Of a DNA stretch of 64,000 nt, positions 8,534 to 16,849 are shown piece by piece. Location: positions 248,001 to 312,000 of the forward strand of contig NZ_CANMJY010000001.1 of assembly GCF_947498345.1 (NCBI RefSeq). The letters run 5' to 3'. A model generated the notes under the pieces. The model had not been told where the DNA came from, ran no database searches, and saw only the letters and a program-made list of their open reading frames with translations. Numbering within the stretch: position 1 is the stretch's first letter; the number at the start of each line of letters is the position of its first letter. A program made the position numbers and the translations under genes. The stretch is from an uncultured Winogradskyella sp. (lineage in GTDB: Bacteria; Bacteroidota; Bacteroidia; Flavobacteriales; Flavobacteriaceae).

Positions 8534-9574
8534 ATGGAAATTAAAAAGAAAGACATACGAGCACTTACTAAGGAGCAATTGAGAGAATTCTTTATAAAGC
8601 AAGGAGATAAAGCCTTCAGAGGTAATCAGGTGTATGAATGGTTATGGCAAAAAGCGGCACATAGTTTTGAGGATATGACCAACATATCTTTAGAAACAAG
8701 ACAGATGCTACAAGACAATTTTGTTATTAACCACATCAAGGTAGATCAAATGCAGCGGAGTTCTGATGGCACTATTAAAAACGCAGTCCGATTGCACGAT
8801 GACTTAATTGTTGAGTCTGTTTTAATTCCTACAGCTACACGTACAACAGCCTGTGTATCTTCTCAGGTGGGTTGTAGTTTAGATTGTAAATTTTGTGCCA
8901 CTGCACGATTAAAACGTATGCGAAACCTCAATCCAGACGAGATTTATGATCAAGTTGTGGCGATTGATAATGAAAGTAGATTATATCACGGAAGACCTTT
9001 AAGTAATATTGTTTTTATGGGAATGGGAGAGCCTCTTATGAACTATAATAATGTACTAAAGGCTATTGATAAAATAACCTCACCAGAAGGTTTGGGGATG
9101 TCGCCAAAACGTATTGTGGTTTCTACATCAGGAGTGCCAAAAATGATTAAAAAAATGGCTGATGATGAGGTGAAATTTAAATTAGCTGTTTCTTTGCATT
9201 CAGCTATTGATGAGGTAAGAACTTCGATAATGCCTTTTAACGCAACGTTTCCCTTAAACGATTTACGACAAGCTTTGCAATATTGGTATGCTAAAACTAA
9301 AAATAGAATTACATACGAATACGTAGTTTGGGATGGTATAAATGATAAACGTAAAGATGTAGATGCTTTGGTTGAGTTTTGTAAGTTTGCGCCAAGTAAA
9401 GTAAACCTTATAGAATACAACCCAATTGATGATGGTAAGTTTCGACAAGCCAACTCTAAAGCATTAGATATGTATGTCAATGTTTTAGAAGCGAATAATA
9501 TTACAGTAACAGTAAGGCGGAGCAGAGGCAAAGATATTGATGCTGCTTGTGGCCAATTAGCTAATAAAAGTTAG
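8534..9574 (+). CDS. rlmN: 23S rRNA (adenine2503-C2)/tRNA methyltransferase, radical SAM
   Basis: Radical-SAM enzyme that methylates C2 of A2503 in 23S rRNA and A37 of some tRNAs. The 346-residue length is normal. The 4Fe-4S motif CxxxCxxC reads CSLDCKFC, preceded by TTACVSSQVG. The GMGEPLMNY SAM-binding block and VSLHSA segment follow. The C-terminal SRGKDIDAACGQL carries the second catalytic cysteine that forms the methyl-transfer intermediate. It may be translated from a very short leader. A shared terminator separates it from the convergent T9SS gene. Confidence 0.96.
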   Translation: MEIKKKDIRALTKEQLREFFIKQGDKAFRGNQVYEWLWQKAAHSFEDMTNISLETRQMLQDNFVINHIKVDQMQRSSDGTIKNAVRLHDDLIVESVLIPTATRTTACVSSQVGCSLDCKFCATARLKRMRNLNPDEIYDQVVAIDNESRLYHGRPLSNIVFMGMGEPLMNYNNVLKAIDKITSPEGLGMSPKRIVVSTSGVPKMIKKMADDEVKFKLAVSLHSAIDEVRTSIMPFNATFPLNDLRQALQYWYAKTKNRITYEYVVWDGINDKRKDVDALVEFCKFAPSKVNLIEYNPIDDGKFRQANSKALDMYVNVLEANNITVTVRRSRGKDIDAACGQLANKS

Positions 9575-9577
9575 AAT

Positions 9578-9606
9578 AAAAAAAGCGGCTCAAAGCCGCT
9601 TTTTTT
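9578..9606. terminator. Bidirectional terminator between rlmN and the T9SS gene
   Basis: Perfect 13-bp stem (9578-9590 / 9594-9606, loop CAA) with an A-run on one side and a T-run on the other. It lies between convergent genes. Confidence 0.85.
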
Positions 9607-9620
9607 ATGTCAGAATAATA

Positions 9621-11309
9621 TTAATTTTTCACAAACTTTATTGTCTTAGAATTGCCATTAATATTAACTTTGGCTAAATATATACCATCATTTAATGATG
9701 ATACATCAATAGACTCAGAAGTATTATTTAACGATTTAGAAACAACGCTCTGTCCTAGTAAAGAATATACCTCCACATTGGTCATAGCCATATTAGATGA
9801 TTCTAAATTAAGCGTCTGAGAAGCCTTATCATAATTATGGGTAAATATATTTCTATCAAAATCATTTACACCTAAAGTTTCAGTGACTTCAATATTTAAA
9901 ATTAAAAAGACATCACTATCAGCAGCCAAAGTATTAGCATGTATAGCTACATGAAAATCACCGTCAGCAGCAGCTGTGTATGTAGCTGTACTCATATAAG
10001 CTTGAGTAATTAAATCATTTCCGCCAGTATCACCAAAAACACCAGACTGGGTAATATTATTATAGGATCCAATTACAGACTGCATAGTGGCTGAAGATGC
10101 AGGTGAGTCTGTAATAACCAAATCAAAAGATTCGTTTGCAGTCGCTTGAAAATCTACAGCATTATAGGTAACGGTAACAGTATACTCAGCACCTTGAGTA
10201 CCACTAATTGCTGGAGTGAAAAGCCAGTCATCTTTAGCAACATTTGCAGCTTGAGGAAACACATTTACAATATTATCAATAGTCATATCACCATCTAGGT
10301 CATTAGCATTGTTAAATAGCCACGATAACCCATCTATATTTGCATCTTCTACAGTATAACAAGAGACATATGCATTTATATTACTCCAATCTTCTGTATA
10401 AGGGAAACCATAAGAAGTACAATCAAAAGCAGTTAAAAAGCCAATTGGTCCTACTTGCTCACTATCTCCGTTACCACCAGCACAATTAGCCGTGATATAA
10501 AAATCGTAAGCTGTATCTGGCATTAAACTAGTAAAATCATAATTGGTAGCGGCTATATCATTTATTATTGTACCTGTACCAGTATTTGGTGTAAAACCAT
10601 CTAAACCATATTCAATATCGAATACCGTTCCTGGTCCATTGCCATCAGTCCAAGCAATGTCAGCACTGGTATCTGTAATTCCGTTTGGTCCCAAAACAAA
10701 GTCGGTTGGATTAAGACAAGATGGAATTTCCTCTACAATGACATTATCTACCAATAAAACAAATTGGTCAGTAGAGTTGTTTCTCCATGCTAAATAAATG
10801 GTTTGATTGGTGTATGCAGATAAATCTATAGTTCTGGTTTCCCAATCAGATTCTTCCGCAGCTACAGAAAATAAAACAGTTCCAAAATCACCTGGTACAT
10901 TTGTACCAGTTGTAGAAATTAACAATTCATAACCATCAGCAAATGTTGCATCTTGCGCTTTAGCATCCCAGGTTACTGCAGAATCTGTAGTTGGCGTAAT
11001 TGCAGGTGAAATTAACCAATCATTTGATGTGCCAGCGGGTGTATACCAAGATGTACTTGCAACTGCTATATCGCCTGCAGGTCCACCATAGTTCCCAGCA
11101 AATGGACTACCATCTCTATCAACAGCTATCCAGGCACTCGTAAACTCATCAACTGCTGTATTAGGGGTTAGCCCGTCACCATCTACAACCATCCAGCCTG
11201 TTGGGACAGTATTAGGTGTAGCAGTACTAAAATCATCCTCAAAATAAATCTGTCCATACATTAGGCTCGAGGAAAAGATCAATGTAATCAATAAAGTAAT
11301 TTTTTTCAT
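9621..11309 (-). CDS. T9SS-secreted protein with choice-of-anchor and FnIII domains
   Basis: Secreted or cell-surface protein of 562 residues. A signal peptide is visible (MKKITLLITLIFSSSLMYG, then Q). Next come a jelly-roll 'choice-of-anchor J'-like module (about 20-195, starting YFEDDFS) and a fibronectin III-like domain (about 200-290, with ADIAWTDGNGPGTVFDIEYG). A second jelly-roll-like region spans about 295-480. The last 70 or so residues are a type A T9SS sorting domain (LESSNMAMTNVEVYSLLGQ ... LNDGIYLAKV ... KTIKFVKN). No catalytic motif is seen; adhesion or glycan binding is a guess. The T9SS machinery itself is not in this window. Confidence 0.85.
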   Translation of the reverse strand: MKKITLLITLIFSSSLMYGQIYFEDDFSTATPNTVPTGWMVVDGDGLTPNTAVDEFTSAWIAVDRDGSPFAGNYGGPAGDIAVASTSWYTPAGTSNDWLISPAITPTTDSAVTWDAKAQDATFADGYELLISTTGTNVPGDFGTVLFSVAAEESDWETRTIDLSAYTNQTIYLAWRNNSTDQFVLLVDNVIVEEIPSCLNPTDFVLGPNGITDTSADIAWTDGNGPGTVFDIEYGLDGFTPNTGTGTIINDIAATNYDFTSLMPDTAYDFYITANCAGGNGDSEQVGPIGFLTAFDCTSYGFPYTEDWSNINAYVSCYTVEDANIDGLSWLFNNANDLDGDMTIDNIVNVFPQAANVAKDDWLFTPAISGTQGAEYTVTVTYNAVDFQATANESFDLVITDSPASSATMQSVIGSYNNITQSGVFGDTGGNDLITQAYMSTATYTAAADGDFHVAIHANTLAADSDVFLILNIEVTETLGVNDFDRNIFTHNYDKASQTLNLESSNMAMTNVEVYSLLGQSVVSKSLNNTSESIDVSSLNDGIYLAKVNINGNSKTIKFVKN

Positions 11310-11440
11310 AAAGATTGTTTTTAGATTAATTGCCTAAAGTTACAAATAATTGTCTTTATGCAATGTTAAAAGTCTATAATTCGTTTTTTAATAATATAAC
11401 CTTACTATAATTTGTAATTTAGCAGCGTTTAGTACTTAAA

Positions 11441-12418
11441 ATGAAAATAACCGAACAGATAAAACAACCTATAGCGTATGAGATGGAACTTTTTGAACAG
11501 AAGTTTCAACTCTCCATGGCTAGTAAAGTTGCTCTACTCAATAGAATAACACATTACATTGTTAATCGCAAGGGTAAGCAAATGCGCCCAATGTTTGTGT
11601 TTTTAGTGGCTAAGATGCTTAACAATGGTGAAGTTAGTGAGCGCACCTATCGTGGTGCTTCGGTTATAGAACTTATCCATACGGCCACATTGGTTCATGA
11701 TGATGTCGTTGATGATAGTAACCGAAGACGTGGTTTCTTTTCTATTAATGCACTTTGGAAAAACAAAATAGCGGTACTTATTGGCGATTATTTATTATCT
11801 AAAGGTTTGTTACTTTCTATAGATAATAATGATTTTGATTTATTGAAAATTATTTCTGTAGCTGTACGCGAAATGAGCGAAGGTGAATTACTCCAAATTG
11901 AAAAGGCTAGACAACTCGATATTACTGAAGCTGTATATTATGACATTATTCGTCAAAAAACAGCAACATTAATTGCGGCTTGTTGTAGTTTAGGTGCTGC
12001 TTCCATAAAACCAAATTCTCCAGAAGTAGAGACAATGAGGAAATTTGGCGAACTTATAGGCATGGCGTTTCAAATAAAAGATGATTTATTTGATTACGGT
12101 GAGGAGGCTATTGGTAAGCCAACAGGAATTGATATTAAAGAACAAAAAATGACCTTACCTTTAATTCATGTATTAAATAACTGTTCTAAAAAGGAAAAGT
12201 CCTGGCTTATTAATTCTATTAAAAATCATAACAAAGATAAGAAACGTGTTAAGGAAGTGATAGCCTTTGTAAAATCTAATAATGGCTTAGATTATGCCAT
12301 TTCAAAGATGAAAACTTTTCAAGAAGAAGCCCTAAATCTATTGGACAATTATCCAGAATCACCTTATAAATCTTCACTAAGGCTTATGGTGGATTATGTT
12401 ATTGATAGAAAAAAATAA
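11441..12418 (+). CDS. Polyprenyl diphosphate synthase
   Basis: Trans-prenyltransferase of 325 residues that extends allylic diphosphates with isopentenyl diphosphate, probably for the menaquinone side chain. Both Asp-rich motifs are present: the first as HDDVVDDSNRRRG and the second as QIKDDLFDYG. KGKQMRPMFVFLVAKML near the N-terminus binds the isopentenyl substrate. The fold is all-alpha and the length fits IspB/octaprenyl-type enzymes. Chain length cannot be assigned from sequence, though flavobacteria usually make MK-6. It stands alone between the T9SS gene and an ECF sigma operon. Confidence 0.92.
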   Translation: MKITEQIKQPIAYEMELFEQKFQLSMASKVALLNRITHYIVNRKGKQMRPMFVFLVAKMLNNGEVSERTYRGASVIELIHTATLVHDDVVDDSNRRRGFFSINALWKNKIAVLIGDYLLSKGLLLSIDNNDFDLLKIISVAVREMSEGELLQIEKARQLDITEAVYYDIIRQKTATLIAACCSLGAASIKPNSPEVETMRKFGELIGMAFQIKDDLFDYGEEAIGKPTGIDIKEQKMTLPLIHVLNNCSKKEKSWLINSIKNHNKDKKRVKEVIAFVKSNNGLDYAISKMKTFQEEALNLLDNYPESPYKSSLRLMVDYVIDRKK

Positions 12419-12536
12419 TTTTATCTATTTGATAATCAGTATTTTGTGTATTATTTGAAATTTTTTTTACTTTCCAGACAACCATTAGCATAACTATTGC
12501 GTCTATATAAATAGAAGTGCAATTGTAATCAACAAA

Positions 12537-13100
12537 ATGAAAGTTATTCAACTTCATAAAAACGAAACTAAACTTATACAAAGAGCTGCGAAAAATAATC
12601 GCGAGGCACAGCATGTATTGTATGAATTACATGCACCAAAAATGTTGAGTGTCTGTAGATATTATATAAAAGATGTACATCAGGCAGAAGAAGTAATGTT
12701 GAACGGTTTTTTTAAGGTGTTTAAATACCTTAAAACATATAAAAACGAAGGCAGTTTTGAAGGTTGGATAAGACGAATTATGGTGAGAGAAGCAATCTCT
12801 TATTTAAGACAGAAAAAAAATATTGAGTTTGCAACGGAAGATGAATATTTAGAACACGATTACACCAATAATATTAAGACAAATATTGAAGTTGCAGAAA
12901 TTCAACAATTGATAGATAGTCTACCAGAAGGCTACAAAATGATATTTGTAATGTATGCGATAGAAGGGTATAAACATTATGAAATTGCAGACTTATTAAG
13001 GATTTCAGAAGGTACTTCAAAATCGCAATTATTTAAAGCACGACAAATGCTTCAGAAAAAAATTAAAGAATTAAATAACGATAGTTATGGCACCAATTAA
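12537..13100 (+). CDS. ECF-type RNA polymerase sigma factor
   Basis: Alternative sigma factor of 187 residues. Region 2 is visible as the segment ending in GSFEGWIRRIMVREAISYLR. Region 4 is a C-terminal helix-turn-helix (about 130-180: LPEGYKMIFVMYAIEGYKHYEIADLL, then SEGTSKSQLFKARQML). The downstream gene begins inside its last codons (14-bp overlap) and encodes a membrane protein that could be its anti-sigma factor. The same layout recurs at 57737-55915, where the partner is fused to a barrel domain. Confidence 0.9.
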   Translation: MKVIQLHKNETKLIQRAAKNNREAQHVLYELHAPKMLSVCRYYIKDVHQAEEVMLNGFFKVFKYLKTYKNEGSFEGWIRRIMVREAISYLRQKKNIEFATEDEYLEHDYTNNIKTNIEVAEIQQLIDSLPEGYKMIFVMYAIEGYKHYEIADLLRISEGTSKSQLFKARQMLQKKIKELNNDSYGTN

Positions 13101-13857
13101 ATTTGAAGAACAGTTAAAGGATAAGCTCGAAAAACGCAGCATATCGCCATCAGCAGATAGTTGGGCAAAATTATCTGAACGATTAGAAGCTGATGAAAAG
13201 AAATCTAAGAATCCATGGTTTTGGTGGATGGGCATTGCTGCAGGTTTAATTATTATGTTTGCCATTGCAGTTCAAACATTTGGGACTAAAGCTACTAATA
13301 ATACTGTACCACAGTTGGTAGAAGAAGAAACTATCGAAACTAAAATTGAAGACCTGCAGCCAAATATTAATGAGATCATAGTAAATGATTTTGTAATAGA
13401 AGATGAGCAGATTGAAACAAAAAAAGAAATTGAAGAAGTTACAGAGAAAGCACAAATAATTAATTATAAATCAGTAATTAATAAAAAACAACAGCCTAAA
13501 GCTAAGTTAGCAGGTAATAGCACAATAGAGAAGGCAAAAACAGAAACTATTAATAAAGAACAAGACAATTCAAAAGAAGCGACAATCAATACAACTATAG
13601 TTGTTGATGCTCTAAAAGAATTTAAAGAAGAAAATAAGTCAGTTACAGATAGAGAAGTAGATTCATTACTAAAGTTGGCAAGTAAAGAACTTTTTAAAGA
13701 CAAATTACAAAAAGAAACCAGCAAAACTGTTGATGCCAATTCATTACTACAAAATGTAGAAGACGAAATGGGGCAATCCTTTAGAAGTAAAGTGTTTGAA
13801 GCCCTTAAAGATAGTTACGAAACAGTAAAAACTACAGTTGCTGAACGTAACAACTAA
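13087..13857 (+). CDS. Single-pass membrane protein, putative anti-sigma factor
   Basis: Protein of 256 residues with a cytoplasmic N-terminal segment of about 40 residues (L-x-D-K-L-E ... DSWAKLSERLE). One transmembrane helix follows (about 45-65, WWMGIAAGLIIMFAIAVQTFG), then a Lys/Glu-rich periplasmic region of about 180 residues with predicted coiled coil. Overlap with the ECF sigma gene suggests translational coupling and an anti-sigma role. The N-terminal region and helix resemble the first 65 residues of the protein at 55915-57183, the partner of the second ECF sigma. No ZAS zinc motif (HxxxCxxC) is seen, so if it is an anti-sigma it is not of the zinc type. Confidence 0.65.
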   Translation: MAPIKFEEQLKDKLEKRSISPSADSWAKLSERLEADEKKSKNPWFWWMGIAAGLIIMFAIAVQTFGTKATNNTVPQLVEEETIETKIEDLQPNINEIIVNDFVIEDEQIETKKEIEEVTEKAQIINYKSVINKKQQPKAKLAGNSTIEKAKTETINKEQDNSKEATINTTIVVDALKEFKEENKSVTDREVDSLLKLASKELFKDKLQKETSKTVDANSLLQNVEDEMGQSFRSKVFEALKDSYETVKTTVAERNN

Positions 13858-13887
13858 AATAAGAATCAAATTAAATAAACATAAATC

Positions 13888-13908
13888 ATCAAAAAACGAA
13901 CAGTTATG
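13888..13908 (+). repeat. 21-bp direct repeat, copy 1
   Basis: Exactly repeated at 54789-54809. In this copy the last three bases are the ATG of the following gene. Confidence 0.6.
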
Positions 13909-14994
13909 AACACAATTACACGATTAGTAGTATATCTAATTTTATCATTAACGGTAGCTATAGCAAATGCTCAAGAAACAAAAATAGATAGTACAAAAAA
14001 GTCTTCAAATCAGTATAAAATTGAAGCGCTTAAAGATTTGAAATCAAAAATAGAAAAAGAGGAACGCGAGTTTTTAAAACAAGAAATTGAAGCGATTAAT
14101 CAACGCTTAGATGACAAACAAATTACTGCTGCTAAAGCTGAAAAATTAAAAAAGGAAGCTGCCAAGAAACGAGCGGCAAATATCGAAAATAGATTAGCAA
14201 TCATCGATAACAAAATAGCACTTCTTGCCAGAAATGAATCAACTTATGAAGCTAATGATGATTCTAATGGGTACATCTCTATTTCATTTGGAGATGATGA
14301 TGATGAATGGACAGCTATTAGATTAGGAAAAAAAAATAAACCGAGAAAATACGATAGGAGAACTACTCAAGATGTTGTTTTTGCTATAGGTTTTAATAAT
14401 GCTTTAATAGAAGGTGAGAGTATAGACGATTCGCCATACAAAATAGGAGGTTCTGGATTTATAGAATTGGGTTATGCCTGGAAAACTAGAATCTTTGACA
14501 ATACAAACTTTTGGAGATTAAAATATGGCTTTTCATTTCAATGGAACAAATTGGATATTAAGGATGACCAATACTTTGTAAATAATGACGATGAAATTTC
14601 TTTACAAGAGTTCCCATCTAATCTAAACAAAGCGAAGTTTAGAACTACCAATTTAGTGTTTCCTGTACATATAGAGTTCGGGCCATCTAAAAAGATTGAA
14701 AAGGAAGATTATTTTAGATATTCTACGCATAGGAAACTAAAAGTAGGTTTAGGTGGTTATGCAGGTCTTAATATTGGGAGTATGCAAAAACTAAAGTATA
14801 AGGAAGATGGTAATCGTATTAAAGATAAACAACGTGGTGGTTTTGAAGTTAGTAGCTTTGTTTATGGTTTAAGTGGTTATGTAGCACTTGGTGAGGTAGC
14901 TTTATATGTTAAATACGATCTTAATCCTTTGTTTAAAAATCAAGCAATTGACCAAAACAATATTTCAGTCGGAGTCCGTTTTGATATGGACTAG
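13906..14994 (+). CDS. Coiled-coil plus outer-membrane barrel-like protein
   Basis: Exported protein of 362 residues with a signal peptide (MNTITRLVVYLILSLTVAIANA, then Q). Residues 30-120 form a charged, Lys/Glu-rich coiled coil. An acidic stretch with GDDDDEW is followed by about 230 residues of alternating strands that look like an outer-membrane beta-barrel (for example GSGFIELGYAWKTRIF, GLGGYAGLNIG, ISVGVRFDMD at the C-terminus). It is the third gene of the ECF sigma operon, 48 bp after the membrane protein, so it may be the envelope end of the same signalling system or its main target. It is not a recognised family. Confidence 0.6.
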   Translation: MNTITRLVVYLILSLTVAIANAQETKIDSTKKSSNQYKIEALKDLKSKIEKEEREFLKQEIEAINQRLDDKQITAAKAEKLKKEAAKKRAANIENRLAIIDNKIALLARNESTYEANDDSNGYISISFGDDDDEWTAIRLGKKNKPRKYDRRTTQDVVFAIGFNNALIEGESIDDSPYKIGGSGFIELGYAWKTRIFDNTNFWRLKYGFSFQWNKLDIKDDQYFVNNDDEISLQEFPSNLNKAKFRTTNLVFPVHIEFGPSKKIEKEDYFRYSTHRKLKVGLGGYAGLNIGSMQKLKYKEDGNRIKDKQRGGFEVSSFVYGLSGYVALGEVALYVKYDLNPLFKNQAIDQNNISVGVRFDMD

Positions 14995-15029
14995 ATTAAT
15001 TAATTTTTTGAGTGTTAATTAGGTCTAAT

Positions 15030-15066
15030 AAAAAAGTCTCATTTTTTTAAAAAATGAGACTTTTTT
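15030..15066. terminator. Bidirectional terminator
   Basis: Perfect inverted repeat of 18 bp (15030-15047 / 15049-15066) with A and T runs at its ends, between the convergent genes ending at 14994 and 15088. Confidence 0.85.
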
Positions 15067-15087
15067 ATATATAATATTTTAAAATTT

Positions 15088-15657
15088 TTACAATGCAAAT
15101 ATAGCTTGTATATGAGTTTGGTAATGATTATTATCAAGTCCGCTATCAGAATGATCTAAAGCAAACTTACCTATAACTTGCGCTCTAATTCCAAATGTTT
15201 GTCTTCTGTTTAACCAAAATAAAACACCACCACCAAGATTAAGAGAAACATTGGTGTTGTCGATATGGAAAAATCCGACACCAGCATTGCCATAAAAATC
15301 TATCCAACTTGCGCTAGGAAAAAGATGCTTGCCAAAATAATATTTAGCATGGGTGTCAAATGAAAAATAGGTATAATCATCTTGTAATTCGAAATTGTCT
15401 ATCTCGTCTCCTTTACTAAAAGAATTTAAAGTAAAGGCTTGTTCAATAGACAACCCAGAAGTCCAACCTACTTCAACTGCAAGCGAAACAGGTACATTGA
15501 TTGCCCAATCGCCAATTTCTCCAACAGGTGAACGCGAACCTTGACTGTTAATAGCATTTAAACCGACGCTTCCAAACCATTGCTTATCATCGTTTGTTTG
15601 TCCAAATGAGTGTAGGGAAAAGGTTAATAGCGCTGTTAATAATAGTAACTTCCTCAT
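15088..15657 (-). CDS. Small outer-membrane beta-barrel protein
   Basis: Protein of 189 residues with a signal peptide (MRKLLLLTALLTFSLHSFG, then Q). The rest consists of amphipathic strands rich in Gly, Phe and Asn (for example WFGSVGLNAI, SLAVEVGWTSG, FYGNAGVGFFHI), ending in an aromatic/hydrophobic strand with terminal AIFAL. It fits the OMP_b-brl class common in Bacteroidota. Function is unknown. It points toward the ECF operon, from which a strong bidirectional terminator separates it. Confidence 0.65.
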   Translation of the reverse strand: MRKLLLLTALLTFSLHSFGQTNDDKQWFGSVGLNAINSQGSRSPVGEIGDWAINVPVSLAVEVGWTSGLSIEQAFTLNSFSKGDEIDNFELQDDYTYFSFDTHAKYYFGKHLFPSASWIDFYGNAGVGFFHIDNTNVSLNLGGGVLFWLNRRQTFGIRAQVIGKFALDHSDSGLDNNHYQTHIQAIFAL

Positions 15658-15751
15658 GAGAAAAATATATTTTAAAAATCAAAGTTAAACTTTATGGTGT
15701 ATAAAACAAATAATCACACAAAGTTATTGCTGCAAATATCATTAAAAAAAT

Positions 15752-16816
15752 TTAAGAATTGTTCAAAACTGATATAAAATACTTGAAAACGCGCTTTCTG
15801 TCAGCAAATAATGCATTTCTGTAAGCTTTGTTAGTTAAGAATTGTGGGATTCGTTTTAATAAAATTGTGAAAAAATGAATCAGTTTTAATAATCTGTTCC
15901 AAAACTTATAAAATTTAATATGCTTTAGCTTAAAAGTATAAAAATATATAGTAAAATTTTGTTTTAAACCACTCACTTTTTCTATATCCTCAAAGAATAA
16001 CCCAGCTAACCTGAAATATTTTTTAAAAACCCTACTCTTATAAGCCTTTATAGGCATAGTATGTTTCCTTAATAAAGAAATAGTATCGTAAATAGACTTA
16101 AAACTTATACTGTTATATAAATGCCCATGATCATTGATTTGGTAGTTAAGAATATTGTGATTTAAAAGATGCTCTTTAGAAGGAATTGATATATTGTTTT
16201 TTTTCTGTTTACACGCCAGAAGATTTTCGTTAGTGAGATTTTTGTCCTTATATGACACAAATAGTTTCCTATGCAATTCCACAGCACAGATATGTTGTTT
16301 TGTTTTTAATCTTGGTAAATGTTTATGCTCAAAAAATGTGTGGCCAAAAGTTTGTTTTATAGGAATATAAGCATTGCTTTTTAACAGCTTATAAGCTGAT
16401 TCTATTTGGCTTAAGTCTACCAGGATATCAATATCGCCAATCATACGTTCGGCAATGTCATCATAATAATCAGCCACTAAAAGTGCTGTACCTTTTAGAA
16501 ATAGGTGATTAATATTATGCTGATTAAATAATTTAGATAATAAGTGAATTTGAGTTAATATAGATGTATTTCTATTTCTGTTAATTGTTGTAATTTCCTC
16601 TAAGTAAGTGTTTAACTCATTTGGTAAAACATGAAGCAATTGCTTAGTTTTAAGTCTGCAATACAATGCTGGTAAAACCAAATGCTTACTACCTTCGACA
16701 ACAATGGCATCCCAATTAAATTTTGAATGGCTTAGGGTTTTTTCTAATTCGGTATCTATAGTTTCAAAACTTAGGATATCTGCAATATGCTTGTATGTGA
16801 TGGCTAGATTATCCAT
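15752..16816 (-). CDS. PF14907-type nucleotidyltransferase family protein
   Basis: Protein of 354 residues with a nucleotidyltransferase-fold core. The segment FLKGTALLVADYY (about 106-118) is followed by ERMIGDIDILVDL (about 123-135), giving the KG ... R-x-x-G-D-I-D signature of the 'uncharacterised nucleotidyltransferase' family; Asp128 and Asp130 would bind metal. The C-terminal half is basic and helical. Members occur in capsule clusters and beside HPr-kinase-like proteins in lasso peptide clusters such as paeninodin. Here it is the last gene of a three-gene minus-strand unit, 33 bp after the kinase-like gene. It probably transfers a nucleotidyl group, but its target is unknown. Confidence 0.75.
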   Translation of the reverse strand: MDNLAITYKHIADILSFETIDTELEKTLSHSKFNWDAIVVEGSKHLVLPALYCRLKTKQLLHVLPNELNTYLEEITTINRNRNTSILTQIHLLSKLFNQHNINHLFLKGTALLVADYYDDIAERMIGDIDILVDLSQIESAYKLLKSNAYIPIKQTFGHTFFEHKHLPRLKTKQHICAVELHRKLFVSYKDKNLTNENLLACKQKKNNISIPSKEHLLNHNILNYQINDHGHLYNSISFKSIYDTISLLRKHTMPIKAYKSRVFKKYFRLAGLFFEDIEKVSGLKQNFTIYFYTFKLKHIKFYKFWNRLLKLIHFFTILLKRIPQFLTNKAYRNALFADRKRVFKYFISVLNNS

Positions 16817-16849
16817 AAACTTTAAAATAAAGCTCTAATATAAGTATTA

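Noticed and set aside
9043..9531. 162-codon open frame on the minus strand inside rlmN
   Set aside because: Lies entirely antisense to a clearly conserved gene and has no recognisable motif; a shadow frame.
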